From Sipunculus nudus (taxonomy: Eukaryota > Annelida > Sipuncula > Golfingiida > Sipunculidae), in contig CM049319.1 of the NCBI GenBank assembly GCA_026874595.1, forward strand, positions 38,075,473-38,139,472: a stretch of DNA of 64,000 nucleotides, written 5' to 3'. A program made the position numbers and the translations under genes. The notes below the pieces were generated by a model. The model saw only the letters and a list, made by a program, of their open reading frames with translations. It was not told where the DNA came from and searched no databases. Each line of letters begins with the position of its first letter. Positions within the stretch are counted from its first letter, which is position 1. Of the stretch, positions 12,897 to 24,800 are shown piece by piece.

Positions 12897-13887
12897 GTTT
12901 ATGAATAGATAATAGAATCGACTTAAGCTTGTTCACCCCCCCCCCCCCCCCCCCATCCCCCCGAACACACATAAGACGAACAATTTATTAACAGTGACAG
13001 GTTACTACAAGGACTAATACTTTTACCGCCCAAAATCCGCGGCCAACCATGCGGAGCGTGTTTATATTAAGGAAGTGCTTAATAAGGGATGCTTATTTCC
13101 ACTTCCCCTGGAAGTTTAAATAAAGAAATCTAATTTCCACACCCTGTATATATTATAGAAATGTTAAATGTTTTTAAGTTAAGAAATCCACTTTCATCAG
13201 CCATGTAGGTCGTATAGAATATAATAGAAGGTAGTTATTTGTCTAACCTTTTATGTCAAACACTGGTGACAACAATCTTATTATTACTCTTACTTGTATG
13301 CATCCTATGTTTCCATGTAGTTCTAGTTTTTCTTTTAAACAAAGTTCACTTATTTTGACACCACAGTCATGCCATTGAAATTGTTTTGGATAAAATCAGC
13401 TAGTGGTGGGATAAATTAATGAAGTTGCAAACCAGAGTGTATGGTCCTGTGCAACTGTCTGGACTTTACCTGTACACTTAGCCAAGACCTGACAGCACTA
13501 GTCTGGGCAAATGGAGACACAGACTCTACTGTGACTGCATGGCCCTAATGATGAGGTGCTAACCATCAACTGATAAGTATTGAGCCAGGAAATAAGTGTT
13601 GTCAAAACAATTCACACCCTATTTGAGATACTGAAAGCTTGTACCCATGCCTAATATATAAACTTATATAATTATGAAACAAACTAATTGACAAATGTAA
13701 CTATTTGCAGATAAAAATACATTTTATTTGTCTTTAAAAATCTGGCCTGAAATTTGAATGTAAGTAAACTGCAAGTTTTACTCAAGTGAATCATACATGT
13801 TTAAAATTATGTTAAATACAGTATCAATTTCACTTTAAAATGCATTTCAATGTAAAAACTTAAACTTTTTTAAGTGCACACATGTAA

Positions 13888-13893
<6 letters not shown>
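12897..13893. other. intergenic DNA
   Basis: C19 tract at 12936-12954. Otherwise no supported feature. Confidence 0.5.
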
Positions 13894-13953
<60 letters not shown>

Positions 13954-13963
13954 ATTTATATAT
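13894..13963. repeat. (TA)n microsatellite, interrupted
   Basis: TA units with two TTTA interruptions near the right end. Confidence 0.95.
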
Positions 13964-14480
13964 GCCCCTAATGTCTCAGTATTATACAGTAAAATGCACA
14001 CTCACTTTGAACAAATATTACTGGTAATACATAGACTTGCTTATTTACAAGTGAAATAGACTGAAAAACATTTTGATGACTTTTCCCCAAAAATACTTAT
14101 ACACTGCACCAGCCTTTACCGTGAGGGAGAGTGGAAATAAGGCCTGCCATATATTAATTACTTAATTAGGCCTATTAGGCATAATCATTGGATATATAGC
14201 AGGTTAACTATAATTGCCCTCTTTAGTAGATCTATCGGTTTGGCAGCATGGACAAGGCCAGGTGGGCTCATGACCAATGTACCGGGATATCTGCCTGCAT
14301 GTATTGTAGACAAGCCTATTATACGCCGAGATCAGTTGGGCTTGTAATGGAACCCCCCCCCCCCCCCCCCCCCAATCCAAATCAGAAGCTGATCCCCCAA
14401 ACAAGGCACCGTGGATTCAAGAATATGGTCGTAAAATTTATGTTGGTTTGGTCTAATTAATTTAATTTTAGTGTATGTAT
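13964..14480. other. intergenic DNA with C21 tract
   Basis: A C21 tract lies at 14353-14373 and produces proline/glycine-run artefact frames on both strands. No gene recognised. Confidence 0.55.
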
Positions 14481-14482
14481 AA

Positions 14483-14566
<84 letters not shown>
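14481..14566. repeat. compound (CA)n(TA)n microsatellite
   Basis: About 9 CA units run directly into about 32 TA units. Confidence 0.95.
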
Positions 14567-14570
<4 letters not shown>

Positions 14571-16186
14571 CGCAATATCGTCGTTCAGACATAATGCTAT
14601 GAAATGTATTCAGGGTCATGACCGGGTTAAAAGAAACATAGTCCCGTGGAACAGTCCCAGGTAAAGGCACTGTTTGGAATCACAAACTGCTCAGAGCCTC
14701 AGTTGTATTAAGCCGAACTCTTCGAACTCCAATGATAACAGCGGCCCAACAGATGCTATGCTGTAAATTGAAACGAAGCTGGGTGCAAGATGACTTGTTA
14801 CGGCCATAGACCTATAACGTCGGGAACCTGTGTATAACTGCGCCAAACTGTCGAATCCGTACAATAAGACCTGGGTTAAATTCACACAATGTACTGATTA
14901 CATGCAAAACACTTAGAGTGAAATTTACAGAAATTCCCCCGTGACGCGGATGACATGTCCACAGCGGTCACTAAGTGAATCTGTACTTGGAACTCTTTTG
15001 TTTACTGTTCTAGTTCCCAGCAGGTCCAATACGCCATGTTTGATTGGCGGTGAGACGACTGAGTCCCGTATTTCTTTTCAGAAATAAAGTTCAATGAATT
15101 GATTTGTGGATAGAATACAAAACCCTAAAGAAGAGGCATACCATTCTACGTAATCAGTATACATCGGACGGATCTACCCTGCAGATAAGGTATGAAAGAT
15201 TTGTTGAATATAACCAAGACTCGGGAAGCTTTTTGGCATTTACTACGATTGGAATTGGCTTTGAGGGGTGGTAACTACCCAAACAAAGAGTAAAATTTTA
15301 TAGTTTCTTTATATAAACTGAATGAATTTGATATGTTTTGTCAGTTGTCCATATATGATTGAATACTTAAATCAATAAAGTAAAATCAGTTCCTTTATTG
15401 TCATTTATTTTAGCTATACTTCCCTTTAAACCCCCCACGAATGGACTGTCCCTGCCTTGCTACCCGGTAAGATGTAGACTGATGTCAGTACTAATGGGCG
15501 AAGTCCTGTCAGTTCATTCACGCTGCCATGGTCTCTCCTGAACACGGATACTAGATTGTCTGACTTTGTTCAGATGACTTTGTTCAGACATTTACAGGCA
15601 CTTACTATCTCATACTGCAAACGTTTGAGATGAGACGAGGACGAGCTTACATCAAACATGCATAGTGCCATTATAAATTAATATTATTTGTTGTTTCTAT
15701 TTGGAATCGACTGGAATTGTTTCCTGGCTGCGGTGTTGGCTGACATCGCTGGTCTGCAGGCTGGAGGGCCTGGAGTTCCTGGTGTGCACATTGTTCCCGT
15801 AATGAAGGCCGTCCATATCCAAGCCGTTATTGTCCTCAGCAGAGTGGACATACATCAGTCCAAGTATTATTTTAAACGGACGTTAACACGTCAGGACACA
15901 TTGGATGGGAAGCGGACAAAAAACGAAATAAAAACTATTTGAATAACAGATGACTATAAAACTTCAGTTCTTATGAAATTTTTTTTTATAAACCAAGAAC
16001 CATCTGTACTATGTGCTCCATTAAATTTATCCCACCTGGTTACACAATCTACCTCCTAAACATGCATCTGTTGTACACTAAATTTTGGGTGGGGGGGGGG
16101 GGGGAAGGGTTTTTATCAAAACAAAAAACAAAACAATTTATCTATAATAATGAAAAGATATACCAGCACTTAAAAATAAAGATCTA
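14567..16186. other. intergenic or KMT5B/C 5' region, no gene resolved
   Basis: More CpG-containing than its neighbours around 14570-15240. An 18-bp inverted repeat CGCCATGTTTGATTGGCG lies at 15031-15048, and the following GGTGAGA resembles a splice donor, so a 5' non-coding exon of the downstream gene could sit here. This is a guess. The 84-residue frame at 15688-15942 has no recognised domain. A G14 tract lies at 16091-16104. Confidence 0.25.
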
Positions 16187-16270
16187 GATGTGGGTAGTGG
16201 TGAGGTGCTAGACTACATGGCATAAGGTCTCAGCATAAGGGCTGTGGTTCGAACCATACAGTGGTCTAAA
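16187..16270 (+). mobile_element. tRNA-derived SINE head
   Basis: An internal pol III promoter-like A box (GTAGTGGTGAGGTGCTAGAC) and a perfect B box (GGTTCGAACC at about 16247) are spaced about 40 bp apart, the layout of a tRNA-related SINE 5' region. It does not fold into a credible tRNA cloverleaf with an anticodon arm. The body 3' of the B box is not recognised. Confidence 0.6.
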
Positions 16271-16388
16271 AAGCAGAATGGTTAATTATACTGATAAAAT
16301 CTCCAGGTTTTTCTCCAGTGTCTTAAATTTTGAATATTTACGGGCTCTAGATTTGAAATCCTGAAGGCTTAATAATTAGTTTTCTGTT

Positions 16389-17039
16389 ACATATTTATCA
16401 GACTCTTACAGGACTGGTATAATTTAAATCATTTTTTATATAACTATATCATAGTCATAAAAATCAAAATTGATGTTTTATAGTTAATTGACCAATTAAT
16501 TAAATAACACTCACTACAGAATCTCTGTGACAAAAATTCAAAATAATCTGAAATTTTTTGTTGTAAGCTTTGTATTTAAATTGACCATGATACATATCAA
16601 GTGATACATATTTATCAGACTCTTACAGGACTGGTATAATTTAAATCATGTTTTATATAACTATATCATAGTCATAAAAATCAAAATTGATGTTTTATAG
16701 TTAATTGACCAATTAATTAAATAACACTCACTACAGAATCTCTGTGACAAAAATTCAAAATAATCTGAAATTTTTTGTTGTAAGCTTTGTATTTAAATTG
16801 ACCATGATACATATCAAGTGATACATATTTATCAGACTCTTACAGGACTGGTATAATTTAAATCATGTTTTATATAACTATATCATAGTCATAAAAATCA
16901 AAATTGATGTTTTATAGTTAATTGACCAATTAATTAAATAACACTCACTACAGAATCTCTGTGACAAAAATTCAAAATAATCTGAAATTTTTTGTTGTAA
17001 GCTTTGTATTTAAATTGACCATGATACATATCAAGTGAA
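16389..17039 (+). repeat. 217-bp unit, three near-identical tandem copies
   Basis: Unit starts at 16389, 16606 and 16823, each opening ACATATTTATCAGACTCTTA. I saw one difference (TCATTTTTTAT versus TCATGTTTTAT) between the first and later copies, so the amplification is recent. No coding content. Confidence 0.93.
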
Positions 17040-17144
17040 TTTTGCAACCAGTTTCCTTTACAGGCCAGTATAAACTTTCTATAGCTGTTTAAGCAAGAAG
17101 ATGGACTGATTTTGTATCCTGTCTGTCATCTTCCAATGCTGCAT

Positions 17145-17990
17145 TATTTTTAGCTCCTCTGACTGAAAGTCATCTGAGCTATAGCCATCACTCTGTGTCC
17201 ATCAACCATCTGTCTGTTAACAAGGTACAAATCGTAACCACTGGACCTGGAATCTTCTTACTTCACATCCAGGGAGTCCCAGAATAAAAAAAAATTGATA
17301 ACAAAAGCTCTAGTATCTGAACAATCAGTGAATTGATTGCTATGATTTTTTGCATGCATATTTATTATGGAGTGATTCATCAGTTCCTGCAGACTGGTGG
17401 CACCACCTGCATTTTTTTATTTTTTAGTACTTTTTTCTCTAATTTTGAGAACAACCAAAATGACCAAATTGAATTCAAAGAAGCATTCAGTTGTTTACCA
17501 GGCACAAATTGTGACCACTGGACCTAGAATCTTCTAACTTGACATCCAGGGAAGTCCATTAAAAATCTCCTTAGAAACCTGAAATAGGTCTCTTTTTACC
17601 CATATTCTCTGAGCTATGGGGCTCCTAATTACTCCTCAGAATAATTAAAAAAATAGATACAAAAGCTCCAGTGTCTTTATAACTTATTAATTGATCATCA
17701 TATTTTTTTGCAAACATATTGATCATGGAGTGTTTTATAAGTTCCTGCAGACTGGTGGCACCATCTGTATTTTTTTCCAATTTTTATGCATTTTTTATCT
17801 CTATTTTTGAGACATTCAAAGAAGAGATCATCCGTTAACAGGGAACAAATCATAACAATTGGACCAGAATCTTTTAACTTGACATCCAGGGATAAAAGCT
17901 CCTTGGAAACCTGAAATTAGGTCATAGTGAACCAAGTTCTGCAAGATATGTGAAAGAACATGATTAGAGCATCTTACAGGCAGCAGCAGA
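17145..17990 (+). repeat. family A repeat, 5' end and core units
   Basis: Starts with a decayed family A 5' hairpin (TAGCTCCTCTGACTGAAAGT then CATCTGAGCTATAG) followed by 'tgtccatcaacc', then ~330-bp core units with 'ggcacaaat(t/c)gt(a)acc', 'ctggtggcaccacctg' and 'aatcttcta(a)cttgacatcc'. The 3' terminus is missing. Confidence 0.75.
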
Positions 17991-18400
17991 TCCATGATTT
18001 CGCTAAGGGGGGATTATGGGTTTTGGCTGTCTGTGTGTTTGTCCATCAGGTTTTTGTTTCGGTACAATAACTTCGCTAAATATTAACCAATTGCATTCAA
18101 ATTTGGGTACTGATGTTCTCATGCATACATTTGTTGGGATTGGTTTTGGAGTGTCTGTCTGAAAATTTATTATCGATATCACAAGCTCCAAAAAAAAATA
18201 AAATTTTCCCTTATGTTCCAAATTCACAAAAAAATTATGCCATATGGAGTCATTTTCAGGGGGACAAAAAATAGGCGCACTAGTACATGGAGACATCTTC
18301 AGGGGAATATAAAAACTAAAACCTATTGAAGCAAAACAACAAGAGGCAGAAGCGGGGATCATAAAATCCACAAATTTGCTTGTTTAGTTCATATCCTTTA
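17991..18400. repeat. probable dispersed repeat fragment
   Basis: Style resembles other gene-poor repeats ('tttttgtttcggtacaataacttcgc'-type tract), with no termini recognised. The minus-strand 122-residue frame here has no known domain. Confidence 0.3.
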
Positions 18401-18719
18401 GTAAACCTTGTATCGGAAATATGAGTCATGACAGATCAGCCTGAAAGCTATTTTTATAACCTGGTTTTCGAGTGCATATGTATGAGCCATGACGCAGCTG
18501 ATCCCGATTGCTGCTGTGTGTGTAAACAACAAATTACTTGTGTCCGATGCACAGACATACCACACCCGTGCATTATTTGGCCAGTTGAGCACCTGGGGCC
18601 CAAAAAGGTTTGGCGAAGGGATTATTTCTTAGATCTCAAGGGTTTTGTGACAGTTTAATATGTTAGTAAATCTTTACCTAACTGGATTTTATCTTCTTTA
18701 ATAGTTTATTTTTTTTCAG
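18401..18719 (+). other. region just upstream of the KMT5B/C start exon
   Basis: Holds a Cys-rich 76-codon frame (18428-18658) with CCCVCKQQITCVRC, which ends before the acceptor of the first coding exon. It could be a 5' exon, an unrelated small gene or chance. Ends with the polypyrimidine tract and CAG at 18717-18719. Confidence 0.3.
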
Positions 18720-18861
18720 TAAAAATGGTGGTGGAGGGAGGGGGGCGCTTTGCCCCGTCAACAGGGATGACCTCAAAGGAGTTGTGTGAAAATGATGACC
18801 TGGCCACCAGTCTTGTTCTAGATCCATACCTGGGGTTTATCACTCACAAAATGAATTGTCG
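18720..18861 (+). CDS. KMT5B: KMT5B/C coding exon 1 (start exon)
   Basis: Acceptor ttttttttcag ends at 18719; five untranslated bases precede ATG at 18725-18727. Translation [15 protein letters not shown] runs into the conserved [20 protein letters not shown] and ends THKMNC with two bases of an Arg codon before GTAAGT-type donor (gtaag at 18862). The upstream acceptor implies at least one 5' non-coding exon. Confidence 0.93.
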
Positions 18862-21800
18862 GTAAGTTTTGTTGCACAGGGCACCACACAAGTTTGGTGA
18901 ATTAATCAAATACCTTAATACCATAAACAGTTTTACCTCATTCCTCAGAACTGTTTATCTCATCAGGACTTTTTTCATTTTCATGCAAATGCAGCATGTG
19001 TTTGTTCAGTTGAACTGTTCTCCTCTGCTCAGATGTTTGTTTGTCTAGTTAGTGACTCTGGTCCATGAACAACATTATCGTTTTAAGCTCTAAACATTTA
19101 TTGTATTTTTTTATGCAAAACCTCATTTTGTCACTAGAAGATATATGTATCATAATGTACAGATTTGAATGATTAATACCTTAACTTAATTAAATGGATA
19201 GAAGGTGAGATATTACAGGAATACTATTTGATGTATAAAATGAATTAAGTATATCTATAGCTCTGGTGACTGCTAGAACAATATCATAATATGCCCACAG
19301 GTCATGTTTTAGCATGTGCCCAAGCTGTGGTTCCGAATGCTTTAAACTTTTGACTATATATGGTCTTTTTTCTTCAAGTTGCTGCTAGAGAATGTAAACT
19401 TTAAATTTGGAACCTCATTTTATTTCATCAACATTGCCCCCATAACCCCTCCCCCCCCCCCTTGTCACAATCAGTGGGGCTGGATCCCATCTTTGATGAT
19501 TGTTTTTGTTCATTGGTGTAATTAAGTAAGTTTTCTGTACGTGACTCCTAGCATGTACTTACAGATTGAAAATTGATTTTTAGCGAATTCTTTGTTAAAC
19601 TGACAGACTGGAAAAATTAAAAGAATGTATAGTCACTTGTACATAATTTAATTTTTTCAGGTTTCGACCTATCAAAGGCAAGCAGGAGGAATGGAAAGCT
19701 CTGATTAAGAAGTTCCAGAAAACTGCAGATTATCAGGGAACATACAATGCTCTGACAAAGGGAGACACACTCAGGACATTCTTCTTAATGAAGTCTAAAC
19801 AACAGCAGGAGGTTTTTAAACAGCATGTGAGTTGTACAGGGATGGTAAAATCAAGCTCTATGGCCATTTTATCAACAGACCAAAGAATCATTGCAAAAAT
19901 GATAAATAAACAATTACTTCAGGGATTTCTTTTGGACTTTAATTCTACAAAGATATTGGCAGGAAATGAAGTCTCCCTAAAATCTGTGTCCTGACTTGAC
20001 CTGTACTGTAACCTTGAATTGGTTTACTTTCATGTAATCATGGCATCACACAGTTGTTAACATTATAATTCTCAAGATTCAGTGATGGATTGCACTGAAA
20101 TATGATGTTACAGAAGGTCAGTTTATTGTGTACATACTTATTAATATATCAGAAATATGATTCTTGTGGGGTTATGAGATCAATCATAATACTTGTGTTT
20201 TCAGGTGTATCGATACCTGAGGATGTTTGACAGCAAGGCAGGCTATGAGATAAAACCTTGTCACAGATATTCTATGGAAGGCCAAATCGGTGGCAAAATA
20301 TGTGCCACAAAAAAATGGTAAGCGTTTAAAACAAATAATTAATTAATTTGTATCCTTTTCCTTGTTTTTTTTTCACCAGTATTCAGACATAATAAACTCT
20401 TTGAATATAATTCAGCTGAAATAATAAATCCAACATACTTTTAATCTTGTCTGGCAATCTTTCATTAACTCTGTGAAAAACGGTAAATGCTTAAAATTCT
20501 AATATTTGTCATTTGGGTATAATTTGGTATGTTTCCACTCATTTAAGCCATATTTGGTTGAATTCCAGGAAAATTTATTTTACCATTGATGCTTAATATT
20601 GACTTTTCAAAATCAAATTACTAAAATTTACTGGGTCTAAGAATGCAGGCATTGTTATGATACCTGTGGATACTAAGTAAAAAATGACATTTATCTTTTT
20701 ATATTACATTTAACCAGCTGTTAAACCTTGTCTGAATTATCCAGTTTCTGGAAACAATAATTTAACCATAAAGTTAAGTGTATTTTTTTAGCCAAGTGTG
20801 AACTTATGTGATGGTGTGGCATCGTCTGTATGTTAACCCAATCTATCTCAAAAATGGCAGGATATAGCGTCACCAAATTTTATGCAAAAATCAGTCATTA
20901 AAAAACTTTTGTTTTTATTTGGTATCTGCATTAACTTAGATTTTATAAGAAAAAAGGTAAAAGACCTGTAAAAATCTTTTTCTCCAAAACTGTTCAACCA
21001 AATTTTCCAGTATTTCACAGAAATGATCCTTCCAAGTTTGTTCACATGGTTTTGGTTCGATGAATTTTGTTAGACTTGCAGGAATTTGAACTTAGTCATT
21101 TGGCCAAGTAAGCTTACTAACATAACAACCTCAGAAACAACAGGAGATAGCATCACCAGGTTTTGTGCAATTGTCTGTCACATAACTCATATTAGAAATT
21201 AAGGTTTTTGTGGCGCCACCTACATTTACCTGTTTTTTTCGGGGCAAAAACCTCCTAAGTCATAAATCATGACTGTCGCTCCCTCATTCAGCTTAAAATG
21301 TTTTATGATGAAACTGTCAAGCTGAATGGTGTAATTTTTCACAAGAATTATCCTAGGGTAGGGTTCTTTGAATTGTATAAGAATAGATTGGGTTCATTGA
21401 TTTTAGGTAGAGTCATAGAAAGATTAAGTAGGTCATGTAGCCATTAGTAAGCCTATTTCAAACTGAGGGCGTCAATAGTCTTCTACTGTAAAACTGTTGT
21501 TTCAACTTCTGTAACACTGCACAAAAATGATTCTTAGGTGGCCTTTGTTCAAGTTTACTTAATTGATTTCGGCAGAATTATTGATCCTTTAACAATGAAA
21601 GGACTGTGAGATACTGTAAACAAAGTTTGTAGATTTATTGTATTAACAACGTGAGCTCTTTGGGTATATAAGCAGAGCTGTACAGGCAACAAAAATAAGC
21701 TTCCATATCCAGCTTATGTGTAAGACAAATCCATGAATAAAATACAGATGTATTCTGATTTTGCTTTCAATAGGCATCTGTTATTATTCTTAACATTTTG

Positions 21801-24800
21801 ATAAAAAAAAATTAAGAACATGCAAGCTTGAAAAAAGCATTGTAGTAAGTTTTTCAGTATGTATAACTGATTTGGCGACATCCCAAAATTATGTCTGTCT
21901 ATAAATTGCTTGGCTAATTATTTCAGATTTGGCTACAGACCAAGTTTCAGAGTGGATCTATTTATAGCTTTGGCAGACTTGCAACTGTATCAGATTATGG
22001 AACAGGTCAAGAGTTCACTCAGTGCAGCCAGGTACAGGTCAAGAGTTCATTCAGTGTAGTAGCTTCAGCTAGCAATTAGCTTCGTTTGATTTGACCAAAC
22101 TGTCTGCCTCAGCTGAGTTTGGTCAGCCCATTGCACCGGACCCAAGAGAAGTTCGATGTATCTGCCTGAAATTTTGGACTGTCCATACATCTTTGATGGC
22201 TTTCCTAATACACAAGACTCGTGGTGCCACCTACAATGATTTTTGCACAGTGTATGTCTGTGCTTATTTCTTGATATATCAGCCTGAAATTGGGCTTATG
22301 TATACATCTCAGATAGCTTCATCATATACAAGACTGGTGGCGCCCCCTACAATAATTTTTGCACAGTGTATGCTCCTGCTTTTTCTCAGGAGTGATTTGA
22401 CATATCAGCCTGAAATTATGCATTCCCATTCATCTTAGATAGTTTGTTGTAAACAAGACTTGTGGCGAAACCTATTATTGTTTTGGGGTTTCATGCATAT
22501 GTGCACATAGCCCAAGAGTGGTTTTTAAGTATCTACCTGAAATTTTGCATGTCCATACATGTTCAGTGGCTTTCTCGTACACAAGACTGGTGGCACTACC
22601 TTCAATCATTTTGTGTTTTGTACATCAATGCCAGTATTTCAGGAGAGACATTTGTGTAATTAGTGCTTAAACTTGGGTTAAAAATGCTTAGTACTTGCAT
22701 TATACAAATACATGTCACACATGTACTTGAAAAGTAATGGTCCAGCATGGAAGCATTATACCTTATGTATATCCAGTTGCCCAGGTTCGCATTAGGCCTG
22801 AAGGCTTTGTTAAAATCAACCTATAATCTAACAATCATTGATGCAGAATCCTTATCTGGTGCATTGACAATTCTGCCGCAGGTCTGTTCCAATTATTTAA
22901 TCACTGTGGACACTACTGCACATGTTATTTTCTTCAGGTTTTCTGACTCAAGCAGATAGTCTTATAACAAAGAATTGTTCATGAGAAAATAAAATGCATT
23001 TTGTATTATCATTTATAGGATTTTTTGTTTGATTTCCCAGGTTTTGTACTTCCTAGGGATTCACTTAGAAATGTTTTCTGCTGACCATCAAGCTGGTGTC
23101 ACGCATGTTTTTCTTTTTTGATCTTTTCATTTTGAGGAGAACCCCTTCTTACAGGCACCTGTTAATTTCAGGCACCTCTTTATCAATGGAAATAGAGGAC
23201 ATACAGATCAGTCATCTTTTTATAAGCTCCGCTGAGTGAAAGTCACATGAGCTATAGGGATAATTATTTGTCTGGCGGTCGTGGGTCTGTCCGTCCTTCC
23301 GTTAACCAAGCACAAATTGACTGATGGACCTGGAATCTTCTATTTTGATAGCAGGGAGGTCCATGAAAAATCTCCTTGGACACCTAAAATTAGGTCTCGG
23401 TTACCCGTATCCTCTGAGCTATTGGGCTCCAAAGTACCCCCCAGAATAACAAACATTTGATACAAAAGCTCTAGTATCTGAACAACCATGATTGCAATGA
23501 TTTTTTGCATGCATATTCATCATGGAGTGATTCATCAGTTCCTGCAGACTGGTGGCGCCATCTGGTGTTTTAGTTTTTAAGCATTTTATCTTTTTTTTTT
23601 TATACCTTCAAAGATGTGGTGGTCTATTAACAGGGCACAAATGGTTTACAACCTTTGGTCCTGGAATTTTTTTTCTTGATATCCTGGGAGGTCCATAAAA
23701 AATCTCCATGGATACCTGAAATTAGGTTATTGTTACCCATATCCTCCAAGCTATGGGGCCTCAGAAGTACCCCCAAGAATAATGGAAAATTTCATACCAA
23801 AGCAGGGCACAAATCATAACCATTGGACCTAGAATCTTCTGACTTAAAATCCAGGGAGGTCCATGAAAAGTCTCCTTGGAAACCTGAAATAAAGTCTCTG
23901 TTACACATATTCTCTGAGGTATGAGGCTTATAAGCACGCCCATAATAATTGAAAATTTGATACCAAAAGTAGGGCATAAATCAAACCTTAGAAATAATGC
24001 AAAATACACACAAATTGCCAGATTCCTCAGGAATGGCATGTTTGATTGTCATCAAATTCGGTGTGCTTATGGTTCTTGATTGACTTAAGGTAATATGCAA
24101 GAACAATCATGCCACCTACATTATCTTCATCAGTTGCCAGTGCAAGGACATATTGTCAACATGTCAGTCAGCTGAGTGTCATGACCTATGGGTCACTTGT
24201 ACATTTTGTGTATAATTTTAATAAAGTTTGCAATATTTGTATTATAGTTAATACATTGAAATTTCAACCTCTGTTCAGGTTCAAGGATGACAAGATCCCC
24301 ATGCTGGTTGGTTGTATCGCAGAACTCACAAGAGAAGAAGAAGATCAGCTGCTTAGACCAGGCAAGAATGACTTCAGCGTCATGTACTCCTGTCGTAAAA
24401 ACTGTGCCCAGCTCTGGCTTGGTCCTGCAGCCTTCATAAATCATGACTGTCGCTCCAGCTGTAAGGTAGGTCATTAAATATGGCAAGCTCAGTACCTGCA
24501 CTCAGACCCTTCAGCAGTTAACAGCAATTTAACTTCAATATGAGTCACACATCACACTTACCAGTACATGAATCTGAAAAATAACTTTTAAATTCATCCA
24601 AAAAGAACTTATGATTCTCTTTCCCATGTTTGCCTGGCTGAACTATTGCTCAAACTGTTGTATCTTCAACAGTCCTGAGTTGTGATCTACATATACACAA
24701 ACAGACATACCAGTACTTACAAGTAGACACTGCATTCTGGTCACTGGTGTGGTTGTTCTGATAGGATAAAGTCACAGAATGTCTACAAATGTCCACATGC

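Larger units (their letters stand above)
20318..24278 (+). other. KMT5B/C intron 3
   Basis: 3961 bp, filled largely by dispersed repeats listed separately (20785-21625, 22085-22650, 23218-24200). The rest is unremarkable AT-rich DNA. Confidence 0.8.

Noticed and set aside
14204-14460. Proline- or glycine-run frames
   Set aside because: Caused by the C21 tract.
16187-16270. tRNA gene
   Set aside because: A and B boxes are present but no cloverleaf with acceptor stem and anticodon arm; SINE head fits better.
18003-18371. 122-residue minus-strand frame
   Set aside because: Low-complexity repeat-derived DNA, no recognised domain.
19788-19994. Frame reading through the KMT5B/C exon 2 donor
   Set aside because: Conserved family sequence stops at FKQH and resumes in exon 3, so this is intron read-through.
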